51,989 nucleotides of DNA from positions 1 to 51,989 of the forward strand of contig CALWTY010000011.1 in NCBI GenBank assembly GCA_944384585.1, in the 5' to 3' direction. Position 1 is the first letter of the stretch; every line of letters starts with the position of its first letter. The stretch comes from an uncultured Clostridia bacterium (GTDB taxonomy: Bacteria > Bacillota > Clostridia > Oscillospirales > CAG-272). A program made the translations under genes and the position numbers. The notes under the pieces are model-generated. The model worked only from the letters and a program-made list of their open reading frames with translations. It did no database searches and was not told the origin of the DNA. Positions 35,849 to 44,572 of the stretch are shown here, piece by piece.

Positions 35849-37585
35849 ATGGACTCGACAGCACTTTGGTTCTTGATCGGCGCCGTCCTCGTATTTTTCA
35901 TGCAGTGCGGCTTTGCGATGGTGGAGACGGGCTTCACCCGCGCCAAGAATGCCGGCAATATTATCATGAAGAACCTGATGGACTTCTGTATCGGAACGAT
36001 CGTCTTTATGGCGCTCGGGGCGGGGCTGCTTCTCGGTGAGGACGCTCTGTTCGGACTGGTCGGCCTTCCGAACTACGACTACATCACGAACTTTGCCACC
36101 TATGACTGGAGCAACTTCGTCTTCAACCTCGTCTTCTGCGCGACGGCGGCGACGATCGTTTCCGGGTCGATGGCGGAGCGGACGAAATTCTCTGCTTACT
36201 GCATTTACTCCGGCATCATCTCCCTCGTCGTCTATCCGATTGAGGCGCACTGGCTCTGGGGCGGCGGCTGGCTGTCGAAGCTCGGCTACATCGACTATGC
36301 CGGTTCCTCTCTGATTCATATGGTCGGCGGCATCACGGCGCTCATCGGCGCGATCATCGTCGGGCCGCGTCTCGGAAAATACGTCAAGGACGCAAGCGGC
36401 AAGGTCGTCAAGGTCAACGCGATCCCGGGTCATTCCATCACCCTCGGCGCGCTGGGCTGCTTCATCCTCTGGTTCTGCTGGTACGGCTTCAACGGCGCTG
36501 CCGCCAAGAGCATTGCGGAGCTGGCGCAGATTTTGGCCACCACGACGATCGCGCCGGCGGTTGCCACCGTTGCCTGCCTGATCTATACCTGGGTCAAAAA
36601 CGGAAAGCCCGATGTTTCGATGTGTCTGAATGCGTCTCTTGCGGGACTGGTCGGCGTGACGGCGGGATGTGCTAACGTGGACGCCATCGGCGCGGCGATC
36701 ATCGGAATCGTTTCGGGAATCATCGTCGTGGTGATCGTGGAGCTGCTGGATCTCAAGCTTCATATCGACGACCCGGTCGGCGCCGTTGCCGTCCATATGG
36801 GGAATGGCATCTGGGGTACGATCGCGGCGGGGCTTCTCTCGACGAATACCGCCAGCGCGGGTGTTGACGGCCCGATCTACGCACTCATCCACGGCACCTC
36901 CTTTGCCGACGGCATGAAGGTGTTCGGCATTCAGCTCCTCGGCATCGTCTGCATCGCCGTCTGGACGATCATGACGATGACGGTATCGTTCCTGCTCATC
37001 AAGAAGCTGCACGGTCTCAGAGTGACGCCGGAGGAGGAGATCTCCGGTCTTGATATCACCGAGCACGGTCTGCCCTCCGCCTATGCGGACTTCCTGCCGG
37101 CGGTCGATCCGACGCTTGGATATGCGTACGGCGGCGCAGTCGCCGTGACCGGCACCGTTCCTCCCGCCGAGGCAGTGGAGGTCAAGTCCGTCCCCGCCTT
37201 CGAGAGCGCCTCGTCCTCCGGCACCAAGATGACCAAGGTCGAGATCATCTGCAAGGAGCGTATGCTTGAGACGCTCAAGAACGCCATGCTCGGCATCGGC
37301 ATCACCGGTATGACGGTCTCTCACGTCATGGGCTGCGGCATTCAGAAGGGAAAGCCGGAGTATTACCGCGGCGTTGAGATCGAGCCGAGCCTGCTTCCGA
37401 AGGTTCAGGTCGACATCGTCGTCAGCAAAGTCCCGGTCCGCGAGGTGATCGAGACCGCGAAAAAGGTACTCTATACCGGCCACATCGGAGACGGTAAGAT
37501 CTTTGTCTACAACGTGGAGAATGTCGTGAAGGTGCGTACCGGCGAGGAAGGCTACGACGCGCTTCAGGATGTGGAGCAATATTGA
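35849..37585 (+). CDS. amtB: Ammonium transporter fused to a P-II domain
   Basis: A 578-residue fusion. Residues 1-395 form an Amt channel of about eleven membrane segments, with the twin-histidine region in YAGSSLIHMVGG and AVHMGNGIWG. A linker rich in Ala, Pro and Ser (about 400-460) leads to a complete GlnB/P-II domain (about 461-578). This begins MTKVEIICKERMLETLKNA, has the T-loop around GKPEYYRGVEIEP with the tyrosine pair, and ends with GDGKIFVYNVENVVKVRTGE. P-II proteins sense ATP/ADP and 2-oxoglutarate and plug Amt channels, so here the sensor is tethered to its target. AAAGAGG lies upstream of the start. No separate glnB gene is present in the window. Confidence 0.92.
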   Translation: MDSTALWFLIGAVLVFFMQCGFAMVETGFTRAKNAGNIIMKNLMDFCIGTIVFMALGAGLLLGEDALFGLVGLPNYDYITNFATYDWSNFVFNLVFCATAATIVSGSMAERTKFSAYCIYSGIISLVVYPIEAHWLWGGGWLSKLGYIDYAGSSLIHMVGGITALIGAIIVGPRLGKYVKDASGKVVKVNAIPGHSITLGALGCFILWFCWYGFNGAAAKSIAELAQILATTTIAPAVATVACLIYTWVKNGKPDVSMCLNASLAGLVGVTAGCANVDAIGAAIIGIVSGIIVVVIVELLDLKLHIDDPVGAVAVHMGNGIWGTIAAGLLSTNTASAGVDGPIYALIHGTSFADGMKVFGIQLLGIVCIAVWTIMTMTVSFLLIKKLHGLRVTPEEEISGLDITEHGLPSAYADFLPAVDPTLGYAYGGAVAVTGTVPPAEAVEVKSVPAFESASSSGTKMTKVEIICKERMLETLKNAMLGIGITGMTVSHVMGCGIQKGKPEYYRGVEIEPSLLPKVQVDIVVSKVPVREVIETAKKVLYTGHIGDGKIFVYNVENVVKVRTGEEGYDALQDVEQY

Positions 37586-37698
37586 GTCGACGGGCGACCG
37601 GAGGCGAAAATCCCCCTCCCGCATTACACGGCTGCTCATAGCAGCGTCATTCCGGAAATTACGAGGATGACTCCGCCGGGAGGAGCCGGGAAACGAAA

Positions 37699-37735
37699 AA
37701 CGGGTATTCGGTGAAAGCCGGATACCCGTTATTTT
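37699..37735 (+). terminator. Terminator of amt-glnB
   Basis: AACGGGTATTCGG (37699-37711) pairs with CCGGATACCCGTT (37718-37730), loop TGAAAG, followed by ATTTT. It lies about 110 nt after the stop codon. Confidence 0.75.
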
Positions 37736-37739
37736 AGCG

Positions 37740-38292
37740 TGGAAAGAAGTTAAAGATGCAGAAAGATGCCGGAGGTGATGGATGCCCGACAGCCCGCAAA
37801 GGCGCTGCAGCTTTCAAGAGCAGGGGGCATGACCCGGATTTCCGCATTACGGGGCGGCAGGCATAAACCGGGAATGCGCTTACGGAATGCCGGGAAAGCC
37901 TCACAAACCGAACTCCATGAAAGTGCGGGCAAGACGCCCGATACGGCGGGGAGCGCCGGACACGCAGTCCCATATCGGATGATCCGGGGAGCGGCCTCGG
38001 AGCGCATTATGCCGGAAGCCAAGACAAGACCGGAGGGGATGCCGCCCTCCTCAAGCCTGTCCCGATCAGCGGGCGGGCACAGGCGTTTTTGAGAACACAA
38101 GCCGGGACGGGAACAGAGACCCCTTTGGGACACAAGGGTGTATGGATACACCCTTGCGGCGTGGACGCCCGCTTCTGCGGCAAGCGGCGGCAGAATACCC
38201 GCATTTCCTGTGATTTATCCCGCCGAAAGAACCGATGAAAGCAGAAAGCAGGATTACGCTCCTATGATCCCTTCCGCATTTGGGTCCGGCGT
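37740..38292. other. About 550 bp without a recognisable gene
   Basis: Open frames here (37766-38092 plus, 37750-38151 minus) lack good ribosome sites and resemble no family I know. The minus frame is rich in Cys, Pro, Arg and Ser in the manner of a shadow frame. The only clear structure is the palindrome at 38134-38155. This could be decayed sequence, a non-coding RNA or a small element. Confidence 0.4.
38134..38155. repeat. Perfect 10-bp inverted repeat
   Basis: AAGGGTGTAT (38134-38143), GG, then ATACACCCTT (38146-38155), a near-perfect 22-bp palindrome in otherwise unassigned sequence. It has no T-run, so it is not an obvious terminator. It could be a protein-binding site or part of an element. 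Confidence 0.7.
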
Positions 38293-39636
38293 TTATTCTC
38301 CGATCTCGCAGGGGACACCGTTGATGACGACGGAGGAGGGGAGCGTGCCGGTATTTTTTCCTGTCGTTCTGAGGTGGAAGGAATAGGTTCTCTTGAGGGC
38401 AATCGTTTCGTTTTTTCTGTCTCCGCCGGTCGGATAACCGCACCAATAGGTCTCCTTTTCAAAGGGAGTGAAGCCGATCACCGGTGCGGCGTCAGCCTCG
38501 GAGTCGGGATCGATGAGATAGACGTCGCCGCCGTAAATGTGGGAATAGGAGATGCCGTCGATCTTTGCGTAATCGTCGGTCACCCGGACGGTTTTGGCGC
38601 TGCGGCAGGTCTTCAGCGCCGAGGCGATCTTTTTGTCATCCCCCTCGTACCGTTCATCGGAGGCGGTATACGAGACGCGGAGCATTGCCTCCGACGCAAG
38701 CTCCGGCAGCGTCATCTTCTTCAGCGAGATCAGGCCGGAAAAGGTCTTGCAGAACTCCTCCCTGACCGGGAAATCGGCGAGGATCTCGACGGTCACAGCG
38801 GATTCGCAGCCCTTGAAATCCTCGGCGGGAGAATAGGCGGCCAGGCTGTCGGCGTCGGTGACGGCGGGGACGATGATCTTGTCAAGCGCCCGGCATCCCG
38901 TAAAGGAGGCGGCGTATTTTTCGACGGAACGGGGCAGATTCCCGATCGTTTCGAGGGAGCGGCAGTCGATGAAGGCGGAGATCAGCTCGGTGACCTCCTC
39001 CCCCAGCGTCAGCTTCCGGAGCTGTGTGCAGCCGGCAAAGGCGCGGTTGTAGACCGAGACGCTTTCGCCGCCCGTCACCTCCGACAGCGCCGAGCAGCCG
39101 GAAAAGGCGGAGAGGGCGCTTTTAACGGAGGACGGGATCGTGGCGGTCCTGAGGGAGGTGCAGCCGGCGAAGGCCTCGTCCATGTATTCGACGCGGGATC
39201 CGCCCGCGACATCCTTCAGGGCGGTGCAGCCCCGGAACGCGCCGTTCATGCTGGTCACGCCCTGCCCGATGAAGACGTATTCGAGATCCTCGCAGGCGGG
39301 GAAGGCATAGTCGATTGTCGTGACGCTGTCGGGGATCACGACCTTTTCCAGATAGATGAACCCGCGGAAGGCATTTTCCGCGATGGTCGTGACAGGGAGA
39401 CCGTCGATCTCCGACGGGATGGCGATCGTCGATTCGATGCCGGAATAGCCGGTGATCGTGACGGAGGCTCCGTCGGATTCATAGAGGAAGTGCTTGAGAT
39501 TGCTTTCGACCGAAGGGGGGGAGGCTTCCGTGTGAGAGCTGTCGGTCGGATCCTTGCTGCAGGCGCACAGGAGGACGCAGAGGAGGATCAGAAGCGCAGA
39601 GCTGACATGGGTCGGTGTAAAACGGAATGGTTTCAT
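38293..39636 (-). CDS. Leucine-rich-repeat lipoprotein (BspA type)
   Basis: A 447-residue lipoprotein with an n-region MKPFRFTPTH, a hydrophobic core and a lipobox ending in LLCACS, so it should be anchored outside the membrane. The mature part consists of LRR_5 (BspA-like) repeats, each about 22-23 residues with patterns such as IAENAFRGFIYLEKVVIPDSV and MDEAFAGCTSLRTATIPSSV. These repeats often mediate adhesion or protein binding. The C-terminal 100 residues, from about 340, no longer show repeats. The start could also be 39654; neither has an ideal ribosome site, but 39636 gives the cleaner signal peptide. No partner gene is evident beside it. Confidence 0.82.
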   Translation of the reverse strand: MKPFRFTPTHVSSALLILLCVLLCACSKDPTDSSHTEASPPSVESNLKHFLYESDGASVTITGYSGIESTIAIPSEIDGLPVTTIAENAFRGFIYLEKVVIPDSVTTIDYAFPACEDLEYVFIGQGVTSMNGAFRGCTALKDVAGGSRVEYMDEAFAGCTSLRTATIPSSVKSALSAFSGCSALSEVTGGESVSVYNRAFAGCTQLRKLTLGEEVTELISAFIDCRSLETIGNLPRSVEKYAASFTGCRALDKIIVPAVTDADSLAAYSPAEDFKGCESAVTVEILADFPVREEFCKTFSGLISLKKMTLPELASEAMLRVSYTASDERYEGDDKKIASALKTCRSAKTVRVTDDYAKIDGISYSHIYGGDVYLIDPDSEADAAPVIGFTPFEKETYWCGYPTGGDRKNETIALKRTYSFHLRTTGKNTGTLPSSVVINGVPCEIGE

Positions 39637-39723
39637 GGGAGTACAGCGTATCATCCTTCAATAAAATGGCAGTATGGTTGTCCTTATTATAACACCGTTG
39701 CGGCGATTTGTCAAATGAAGGGG

Positions 39724-39779
39724 AAAAAAGATCGCCCGCCGCGTGCTTTCCGGCGCGGCAGGCATCTTGTCGGGCGATC
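39724..39779 (-). terminator. Terminator of the clpC operon
   Basis: On the minus strand, GATCGCCCG (39779-39771) pairs with CGGGCGATC (39738-39730), enclosing a nested GCCGCG/CGCGGC stem. It is followed by six T (39729-39724). It closes the run clpC plus the 57-residue gene. Confidence 0.85.
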
Positions 39780-39902
39780 GGTCATCCCTGTTTTTCCTTC
39801 GGCTTTGTCAGTCGGAAAAAGACCCGAAGAAGGGGGGAGAGAAATTTCGGTGGTTTGAAAATAATGATCTTCAAGCTGAACGCTCCTTCCGTTCGGCGGC
39901 TG

Positions 39903-40076
39903 CTATCTGTCGTGCAGGCAGAGGGCCGCCGCCGCTATGATTAAAACCGCTTCGATCAGAACGAGGATCTTGGGGGAAAGAAAGAATGCGGCGAAAATGC
40001 CGAGGCCGAACGCCGCCAGCGCCGTGATCAGGCATTTTCGGTTTCCCTTGTCGGGACCGGGAATCATTCTGCGCAT
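39903..40076 (-). CDS. Small membrane protein after clpC (57 aa)
   Basis: A 57-residue protein beginning MRRMIPGPDKGNRKC, followed by two hydrophobic segments (about residues 16-33 and 37-53) separated by an SPK turn, and ending CLHDR. GGAGG lies 7 nt before the ATG, a strong ribosome site. The gene starts 30 nt after the clpC stop and is followed by a strong terminator, so it belongs to the clpC transcript. The two-helix hairpin with an arginine-rich N-terminus suggests a small integral membrane protein with its ends inside the cell. I recognise no characterised family, although similar short hydrophobic proteins occur in other Clostridia to my recollection. Function unknown. Confidence 0.75.
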   Translation of the reverse strand: MRRMIPGPDKGNRKCLITALAAFGLGIFAAFFLSPKILVLIEAVLIIAAAALCLHDR

Positions 40077-40106
40077 GGAAATTCCTCCGGAATCATTGGC
40101 TTTCTC

Positions 40107-42443
40107 TTACAGCATATGCGAAAGCGACCGTTTTGTGCCGGTTTCCCAGCGGAAATCCCCGTTTTTTTCTTCACAAAGGCGGAATTCCCGTGTTTTTTCC
40201 CCCGTTGTGAGGAGAAACGTGACAAAGGAATCCTCCACCTCCTCCCGCACCAGACGACGGATTGCCCTTGCCCCGAAGCGGCGGGAGAGGGCTTTTCTCG
40301 CGATCCCGGCAGCCAGCTCCTTCGGCAGCTCCGGCGAATATCCCATCTCCTCCGCGCGTCGGACAAAGAGGGCAAGCTCCTTTTCCGCAATGCGGGCGGC
40401 AGCCTCCTCAGACAGCGGCCGGAAGACGGCGATTCCGTCCAGGCGTCCGAGCAGCTCGCGGGGAAACTGTCGGCACAGCCGTTCATCGGGCGCGGCGGGA
40501 GAGGAGGAGAAGCCGACGCCCCCTGCGGGCGCTTCGCTCCCGGCGTTGGAGGTCAGGAGAATGACGGTATTTCTGAAATCGCAGCGCTTTCCCGCAGAAT
40601 CGGTGAGAAAGCCGTCGTCAAAGATCTGCAGGAGGAGATCGTAGACGTCGGGATGTGCCTTTTCCAGCTCGTCGAACAGGACGACGGCGTGGGGACAGGT
40701 GCGGACGCGGCCGGTCAGCAGCCCCTCCGTTCCGTAGCCGACGTAGCCGGGAGGCGCGCCGAGGAGCTTGGAGACGCTGTGCTTCTCGGAATACTCCGAC
40801 ATATCGAGCTTGATGAGTGCCCGTTCGCTTCCGAAAAGCTCGGCCGCCGTCGCCCGCGCCAGCTCGGTTTTCCCGACGCCCGACGGGCCGATGTAGAGCA
40901 GCCCCGCCAGCGGACGCTCGGGATCGCGTAAGCCAAGCTCTCCCCGACAGAGCGCCCTTGCCGTCAGCGCGACCGCTTCCTCCTGACCGAAGACCCTTCG
41001 GTTCAGCCTTTCCTCTAGCTCCCGCAGCGCCGGCAGCCGGCGTCCCTCTTCCCCGATCGGCCTTCCGATGCGGTTCGAGAGCGTCGCCGCAACGTCCCCT
41101 GCCGTCAGAAGAAGGATCTCCTCCTGCGGGCTTCGGCAGGGCGCAAGGGCGGCAGCCTCCTCCGCTCTCCCCTCCGCGAGCAGACGCTCGGCTTCGGAAG
41201 GGACGGCTGCGGCGCTTCCGGCCGCGATCCGTCGGGCGGCAGCCGCCTCGTCAAGGAGGTCGATCGCCTTGTCGGGCAGATAGCGGTCGGGCAGATAGCG
41301 GACGGACAGCGAGACGGCGGCGGCGAGCGCATCGTCTCCGATTTTCAGCCGATGATGCCGTTCATACCGCTCCTTCAGCCCCTGCAGAATCTGCCGCGCC
41401 TCCTCCTGAGTCGGCTCTCGGACGATCAGGGGGCGGAAGCGGCGTTCCAGCGCCGCGTCCCGTTCGATGTATTTCCGGTATTCCGCGACGGTCGTCGCGC
41501 CGATGACCCGCAGCTTTCCCCGCGCAAGCACCGGCTTGATGATGTTGGCGGCGTCGATCGAGCCTTCCGCCGCGCCCGCGCCGACGATGGTGTGCAGCTC
41601 GTCGATAAAGAGAATGAGATCGGGATCGGACGCCGCCTCCTCAAGCACCGTCTTCATCCGCTCCTCAAAATCACCCCGGTATTTTGCCCCCGCCAGCATC
41701 AGAGGAAGATCGAGCGACAGGATCCGCTTGCCCTGCAGAGCCGAAGGGACTCTGCCATCTGCGATTCTGGCAGCCAGCCCTTCCGCGATCGCCGTTTTGC
41801 CGACCCCCGGATCTCCGATGAGGCAGGGATTGTTTTTGGTGCGGCGCGAGAGGATGCGGATCAGGCATTCGGTCTCCTCCTCCCGACCGATGACGGGGTC
41901 AAGCTCTCCCGACTCCGCCGCAGCGCTGAGATCGATGGCGTATCGGGAAAGCGCCCGGGAGGGCTTTTTCTGCGTCTTTTCCCGTTCTCCTTCAGTCGGA
42001 CGTGCCGTTATCCTGCCCTCAAAGCAGAGCAAATCGCCGTACAGCTCTGCAAGGCTGACGTTCTGCTCCCGGATAAGCCGGACCGCGACGCACTCCGGCT
42101 CGTTGAGCAGGGAGGAGAGCAGATGCTCCGTCCCGACGGAGGCGCTTTTGGCGCGGAGCGCGGCATAGGCCGCCATCTCCAGCACCCGACGGGTGCGCGG
42201 GGACATATCGGAGGCGCTCACATCCGATCCTGTTCCCGTCCCCTCCAGCGTGACGATCAGCTGTTTCGTTCGCTCAAGGCTTGCGCCGTGTGAGGTGAGA
42301 AGACGGGAGGCGATGCTGCCGCGGTCGCTGAGCAGTCCGAGGAGCAGATGCTCGGTCCCGATGTAGGTATGCCCCAGCTCACGGGCATAGGACAGCGCCT
42401 TTTCAAGCGCTTTTTCGGCGGATGGGGTGAATCGGTCTGTCAT
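40107..42443 (-). CDS. clpC: ClpC-type AAA+ unfoldase
   Basis: A 778-residue Hsp100 ATPase. Two N-domain repeats (about residues 3-140, ELGHTYIGTEHLLLGLL and SASVGTEHLLSSLL) precede two AAA+ modules: Walker A GDPGVGKT (210-217) with Walker B LILFIDE, and GPSGVGKT with VVLFDELEKAHPDV. A VGF tripeptide in GGVGFSSS matches the ClpP-docking loop, so it should feed proteins to ClpP. The linker between the modules (about 402-445) is short, so the coiled M-domain of about 60 residues that binds adaptors such as MecA looks reduced. AAGGAGG supports the start. The usual neighbours ctsR, mcsA and mcsB are absent. The 144-bp gap upstream holds two hairpins (42488-42515, 42518-42535). Confidence 0.9.
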   Translation of the reverse strand: MTDRFTPSAEKALEKALSYARELGHTYIGTEHLLLGLLSDRGSIASRLLTSHGASLERTKQLIVTLEGTGTGSDVSASDMSPRTRRVLEMAAYAALRAKSASVGTEHLLSSLLNEPECVAVRLIREQNVSLAELYGDLLCFEGRITARPTEGEREKTQKKPSRALSRYAIDLSAAAESGELDPVIGREEETECLIRILSRRTKNNPCLIGDPGVGKTAIAEGLAARIADGRVPSALQGKRILSLDLPLMLAGAKYRGDFEERMKTVLEEAASDPDLILFIDELHTIVGAGAAEGSIDAANIIKPVLARGKLRVIGATTVAEYRKYIERDAALERRFRPLIVREPTQEEARQILQGLKERYERHHRLKIGDDALAAAVSLSVRYLPDRYLPDKAIDLLDEAAAARRIAAGSAAAVPSEAERLLAEGRAEEAAALAPCRSPQEEILLLTAGDVAATLSNRIGRPIGEEGRRLPALRELEERLNRRVFGQEEAVALTARALCRGELGLRDPERPLAGLLYIGPSGVGKTELARATAAELFGSERALIKLDMSEYSEKHSVSKLLGAPPGYVGYGTEGLLTGRVRTCPHAVVLFDELEKAHPDVYDLLLQIFDDGFLTDSAGKRCDFRNTVILLTSNAGSEAPAGGVGFSSSPAAPDERLCRQFPRELLGRLDGIAVFRPLSEEAAARIAEKELALFVRRAEEMGYSPELPKELAAGIARKALSRRFGARAIRRLVREEVEDSFVTFLLTTGEKTREFRLCEEKNGDFRWETGTKRSLSHML

Positions 42444-42587
42444 GGACGGCCTCCTTGCAGCCCTGAAATCCCGCGTCGGCGGGGAAGCCTGCCGTCGGCT
42501 GCGCAAAACGGCAGGAGGGCGGCACTTCCGCCGCCAAAGGGAGTATTGCCGCTTTCCTTCCGGAATAAGCGCCGACAGCGGGATTTC

Positions 42588-43124
42588 TCACGAATTGATC
42601 GGGACGTATTTGTTGTAGGCTGCGGCGAGCAGATTCCAGGTCGGCAGATCCACGTCGCCGGTGATGCCCAGCCCGTGTACCCTCTGGAACTGCCGCACCG
42701 CCTCGGCGGTGCGCGTCCCGAAGATGCCGTCCGCTTCAAGGTCGGAAAACTCATCGTAGTCGAGACTCAGCGTGCGGAGCATGATCTGCAGAAGCAGGAC
42801 GGTATCGGTGACGTCGCCCTCTCGGATCATTCCGTCCCGCAGCACGGCGGAAAACGGAGAGATTTGGGCGGGGGCGGAGAGCAGTTGGTTTGCCTTGCGG
42901 GATTCCGACAGCAGCTTCCGCCAGGTCTCGTAATCGACGCGGCCGGTCGGGCGAAGGCCGAACTTCTTCTGAAAGGAGGAAACGGCGTCGGCGGTCCGGG
43001 GGCTGTAGATGCCGTCGGGATTGGTGCGGAGAACGTCGGGATCGGTCTGGGAGATGACATAGAGATACTGCTGAAGCTGACGGACCGAGCGGCGGTAGGA
43101 GGGGGATTCTTTGTGGTTGATCAT
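42588..43124 (-). CDS. Two-repeat peptidoglycan-binding protein
   Basis: A 178-residue protein made of two PG_binding_1 repeats (about residues 12-75 and 103-168). Each has the GIYSPRTADAVSSFQKKFGL or GIFGTRTAEAVRQFQRVHGL core and the closing TGxVDxxTW motif. There is no signal peptide, membrane segment or catalytic domain. It is the third gene of the SleC-like operon, 22 nt after the enzyme gene, so it probably joins the same spore cortex process. The repeats resemble those of the upstream enzyme, suggesting origin by duplication. It could serve as a cortex-anchoring partner or scaffold; this is inference. Confidence 0.82.
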   Translation of the reverse strand: MINHKESPSYRRSVRQLQQYLYVISQTDPDVLRTNPDGIYSPRTADAVSSFQKKFGLRPTGRVDYETWRKLLSESRKANQLLSAPAQISPFSAVLRDGMIREGDVTDTVLLLQIMLRTLSLDYDEFSDLEADGIFGTRTAEAVRQFQRVHGLGITGDVDLPTWNLLAAAYNKYVPINS

Positions 43125-43146
43125 GGCTGCTGCTCCTTTTCGGGAA

Positions 43147-44544
43147 TCAATCGAGAATAAAGCCGGGATACTGATCGGGCATGACGATCTCTCCTGCGAG
43201 GATGTCGTTGTAAAGCTCGGAGATCGCCTCCCAGGTGAGCCGCGTCACCCTCCCGTTCGGCTCGATCCCCGCCAGCTCCTGCAGCGCAAGGACGGCGTTC
43301 TCGGTCGCCTCGTCAAAGCGGCCCGTGATCGGAGGGGCGGGAATTTCGGGAAAGACCTCCGAGATGACCGACAGATATTGCTGCAGATCCGAGACGTAGT
43401 CGCTGCTTGCGCCGAGGCTCAGCGCATAGCCGGGATAGGGTCTTGCGGTGTTTTCGAAGAGGGAATCGGGGAGGGAGAGGATCAGCGCGTTATAGACGTC
43501 GAAGATTCTGGCGTAGGTTTTGGCGTCGACGATGCCGCTGTCGGGCAGCCCGTAGGTGCGCTGAAAGCCCTTGACCGCCTCCTCGGTGGCGGCGTCGTAA
43601 AGACCGGTCACCGTCAGGAACGGAACGGTATTTTCATACTGCGCGATATAGCGGAGCATATACTGCGTTGCCTTCACGCCCTCTCCCGACGCGCCGGGCG
43701 ACAGATTTTCCGGGTAGACGAGCGGGATCTCGCTGTAGCGCAAGCCCTCCGAGCGCAGCTCGTTCAGCCGCTTGACGGCGGCATAGATCAGCTGCAGCTT
43801 ATACCAGGTCGCCTTTCCCACCAGCCCGTCGACGGTCAGATCGAAGTTCGACTGGAATTCCTCGACGGCGTCGACCGTTTCGATCCCGAAATAGCCGTCG
43901 GGAGAGGGAATCTTGGGAATGGACGGATAGTTGACCGAGACGCGGTTGAGCCTGAGCTGGACGGCCAGGACATCGTTTCCCGTCGCGCCGAGCCGCAGAA
44001 TCCGGGGCGGCAGGGAGGAGGTGATCCCTCTGACCGGCGCGTCGGTGACGATCTCGATGTCCCCGCCGTAGTATCGCCTGAGGATTTCCACCGAGTTCAG
44101 CCCCTCCTCTGCCAGATCGACAGAGCCCCATTGAGAAAGTCCGTCGCAGGTGACCGTCGTGCCGTTGCAGTACTGCGCGAAGAGCGGTTCGACAAAGCCC
44201 TGCCGGCGCAGGTAGTCGTTGAAGATTTCGTCGGTGATTTTCGAGATCGTGTTGAAAAAGTTCCGCCCCTGTACGAATGACTGATCGATCGCCGTGGAGT
44301 TTGTGATATTGAAGGGATAGCCTCGCGAGCGGTAATATTCGGTGTAGACGCGATTCAGCGCGAAGGATATCTGCGCGAGAATATTGGCGCGCAGGGCGCT
44401 TTCCGGCCAGGTCGGATAGATTTCGCTTGAGGCGACGTTTTTGATGTAGTCGGGAAAGGAGACCGTCACGTTCTGCGCGTCCTGATCCGGTGCGCCGAGA
44501 TGGACGGTGATGCTTTCGGGAATATAGGGAAGTTTTGTCGGCAT
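43147..44544 (-). CDS. SleC-like cortex-lytic enzyme, SpoIID domain
   Basis: A 465-residue protein. Residues 7-165 form a SpoIID/SleC-type domain with candidate catalytic E41 in VASSEIYPTWPE, the segment ALRANILAQISFALNR, and the closing GLSQWGSVDLAEEG and EILRRYYGGDIEI. The SpoIID family cleaves denuded or cortex peptidoglycan as lytic transglycosylases. Three PG_binding_1 repeats follow (about 181-255, 275-350, 372-445); clostridial SleC has one. There is no signal peptide, as in SleC, whose release occurs within the developing spore. The SleC N-terminal pre-pro region is missing here but is matched by the separate 134-residue protein encoded directly upstream. The start at 44544 follows AAAGGAA. 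Assignment to SleC rests on remembered family sequence. Confidence 0.82.
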   Translation of the reverse strand: MPTKLPYIPESITVHLGAPDQDAQNVTVSFPDYIKNVASSEIYPTWPESALRANILAQISFALNRVYTEYYRSRGYPFNITNSTAIDQSFVQGRNFFNTISKITDEIFNDYLRRQGFVEPLFAQYCNGTTVTCDGLSQWGSVDLAEEGLNSVEILRRYYGGDIEIVTDAPVRGITSSLPPRILRLGATGNDVLAVQLRLNRVSVNYPSIPKIPSPDGYFGIETVDAVEEFQSNFDLTVDGLVGKATWYKLQLIYAAVKRLNELRSEGLRYSEIPLVYPENLSPGASGEGVKATQYMLRYIAQYENTVPFLTVTGLYDAATEEAVKGFQRTYGLPDSGIVDAKTYARIFDVYNALILSLPDSLFENTARPYPGYALSLGASSDYVSDLQQYLSVISEVFPEIPAPPITGRFDEATENAVLALQELAGIEPNGRVTRLTWEAISELYNDILAGEIVMPDQYPGFILD

Positions 44545-44572
44545 AGTGCGTTCCTTTCGGTTGAAGAGATCG

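Noticed and set aside
37750..38151. 133-residue minus-strand frame and 108-residue plus-strand frame
   Set aside because: Neither has a convincing ribosome site or recognisable fold, and both have composition typical of non-coding GC-rich sequence.
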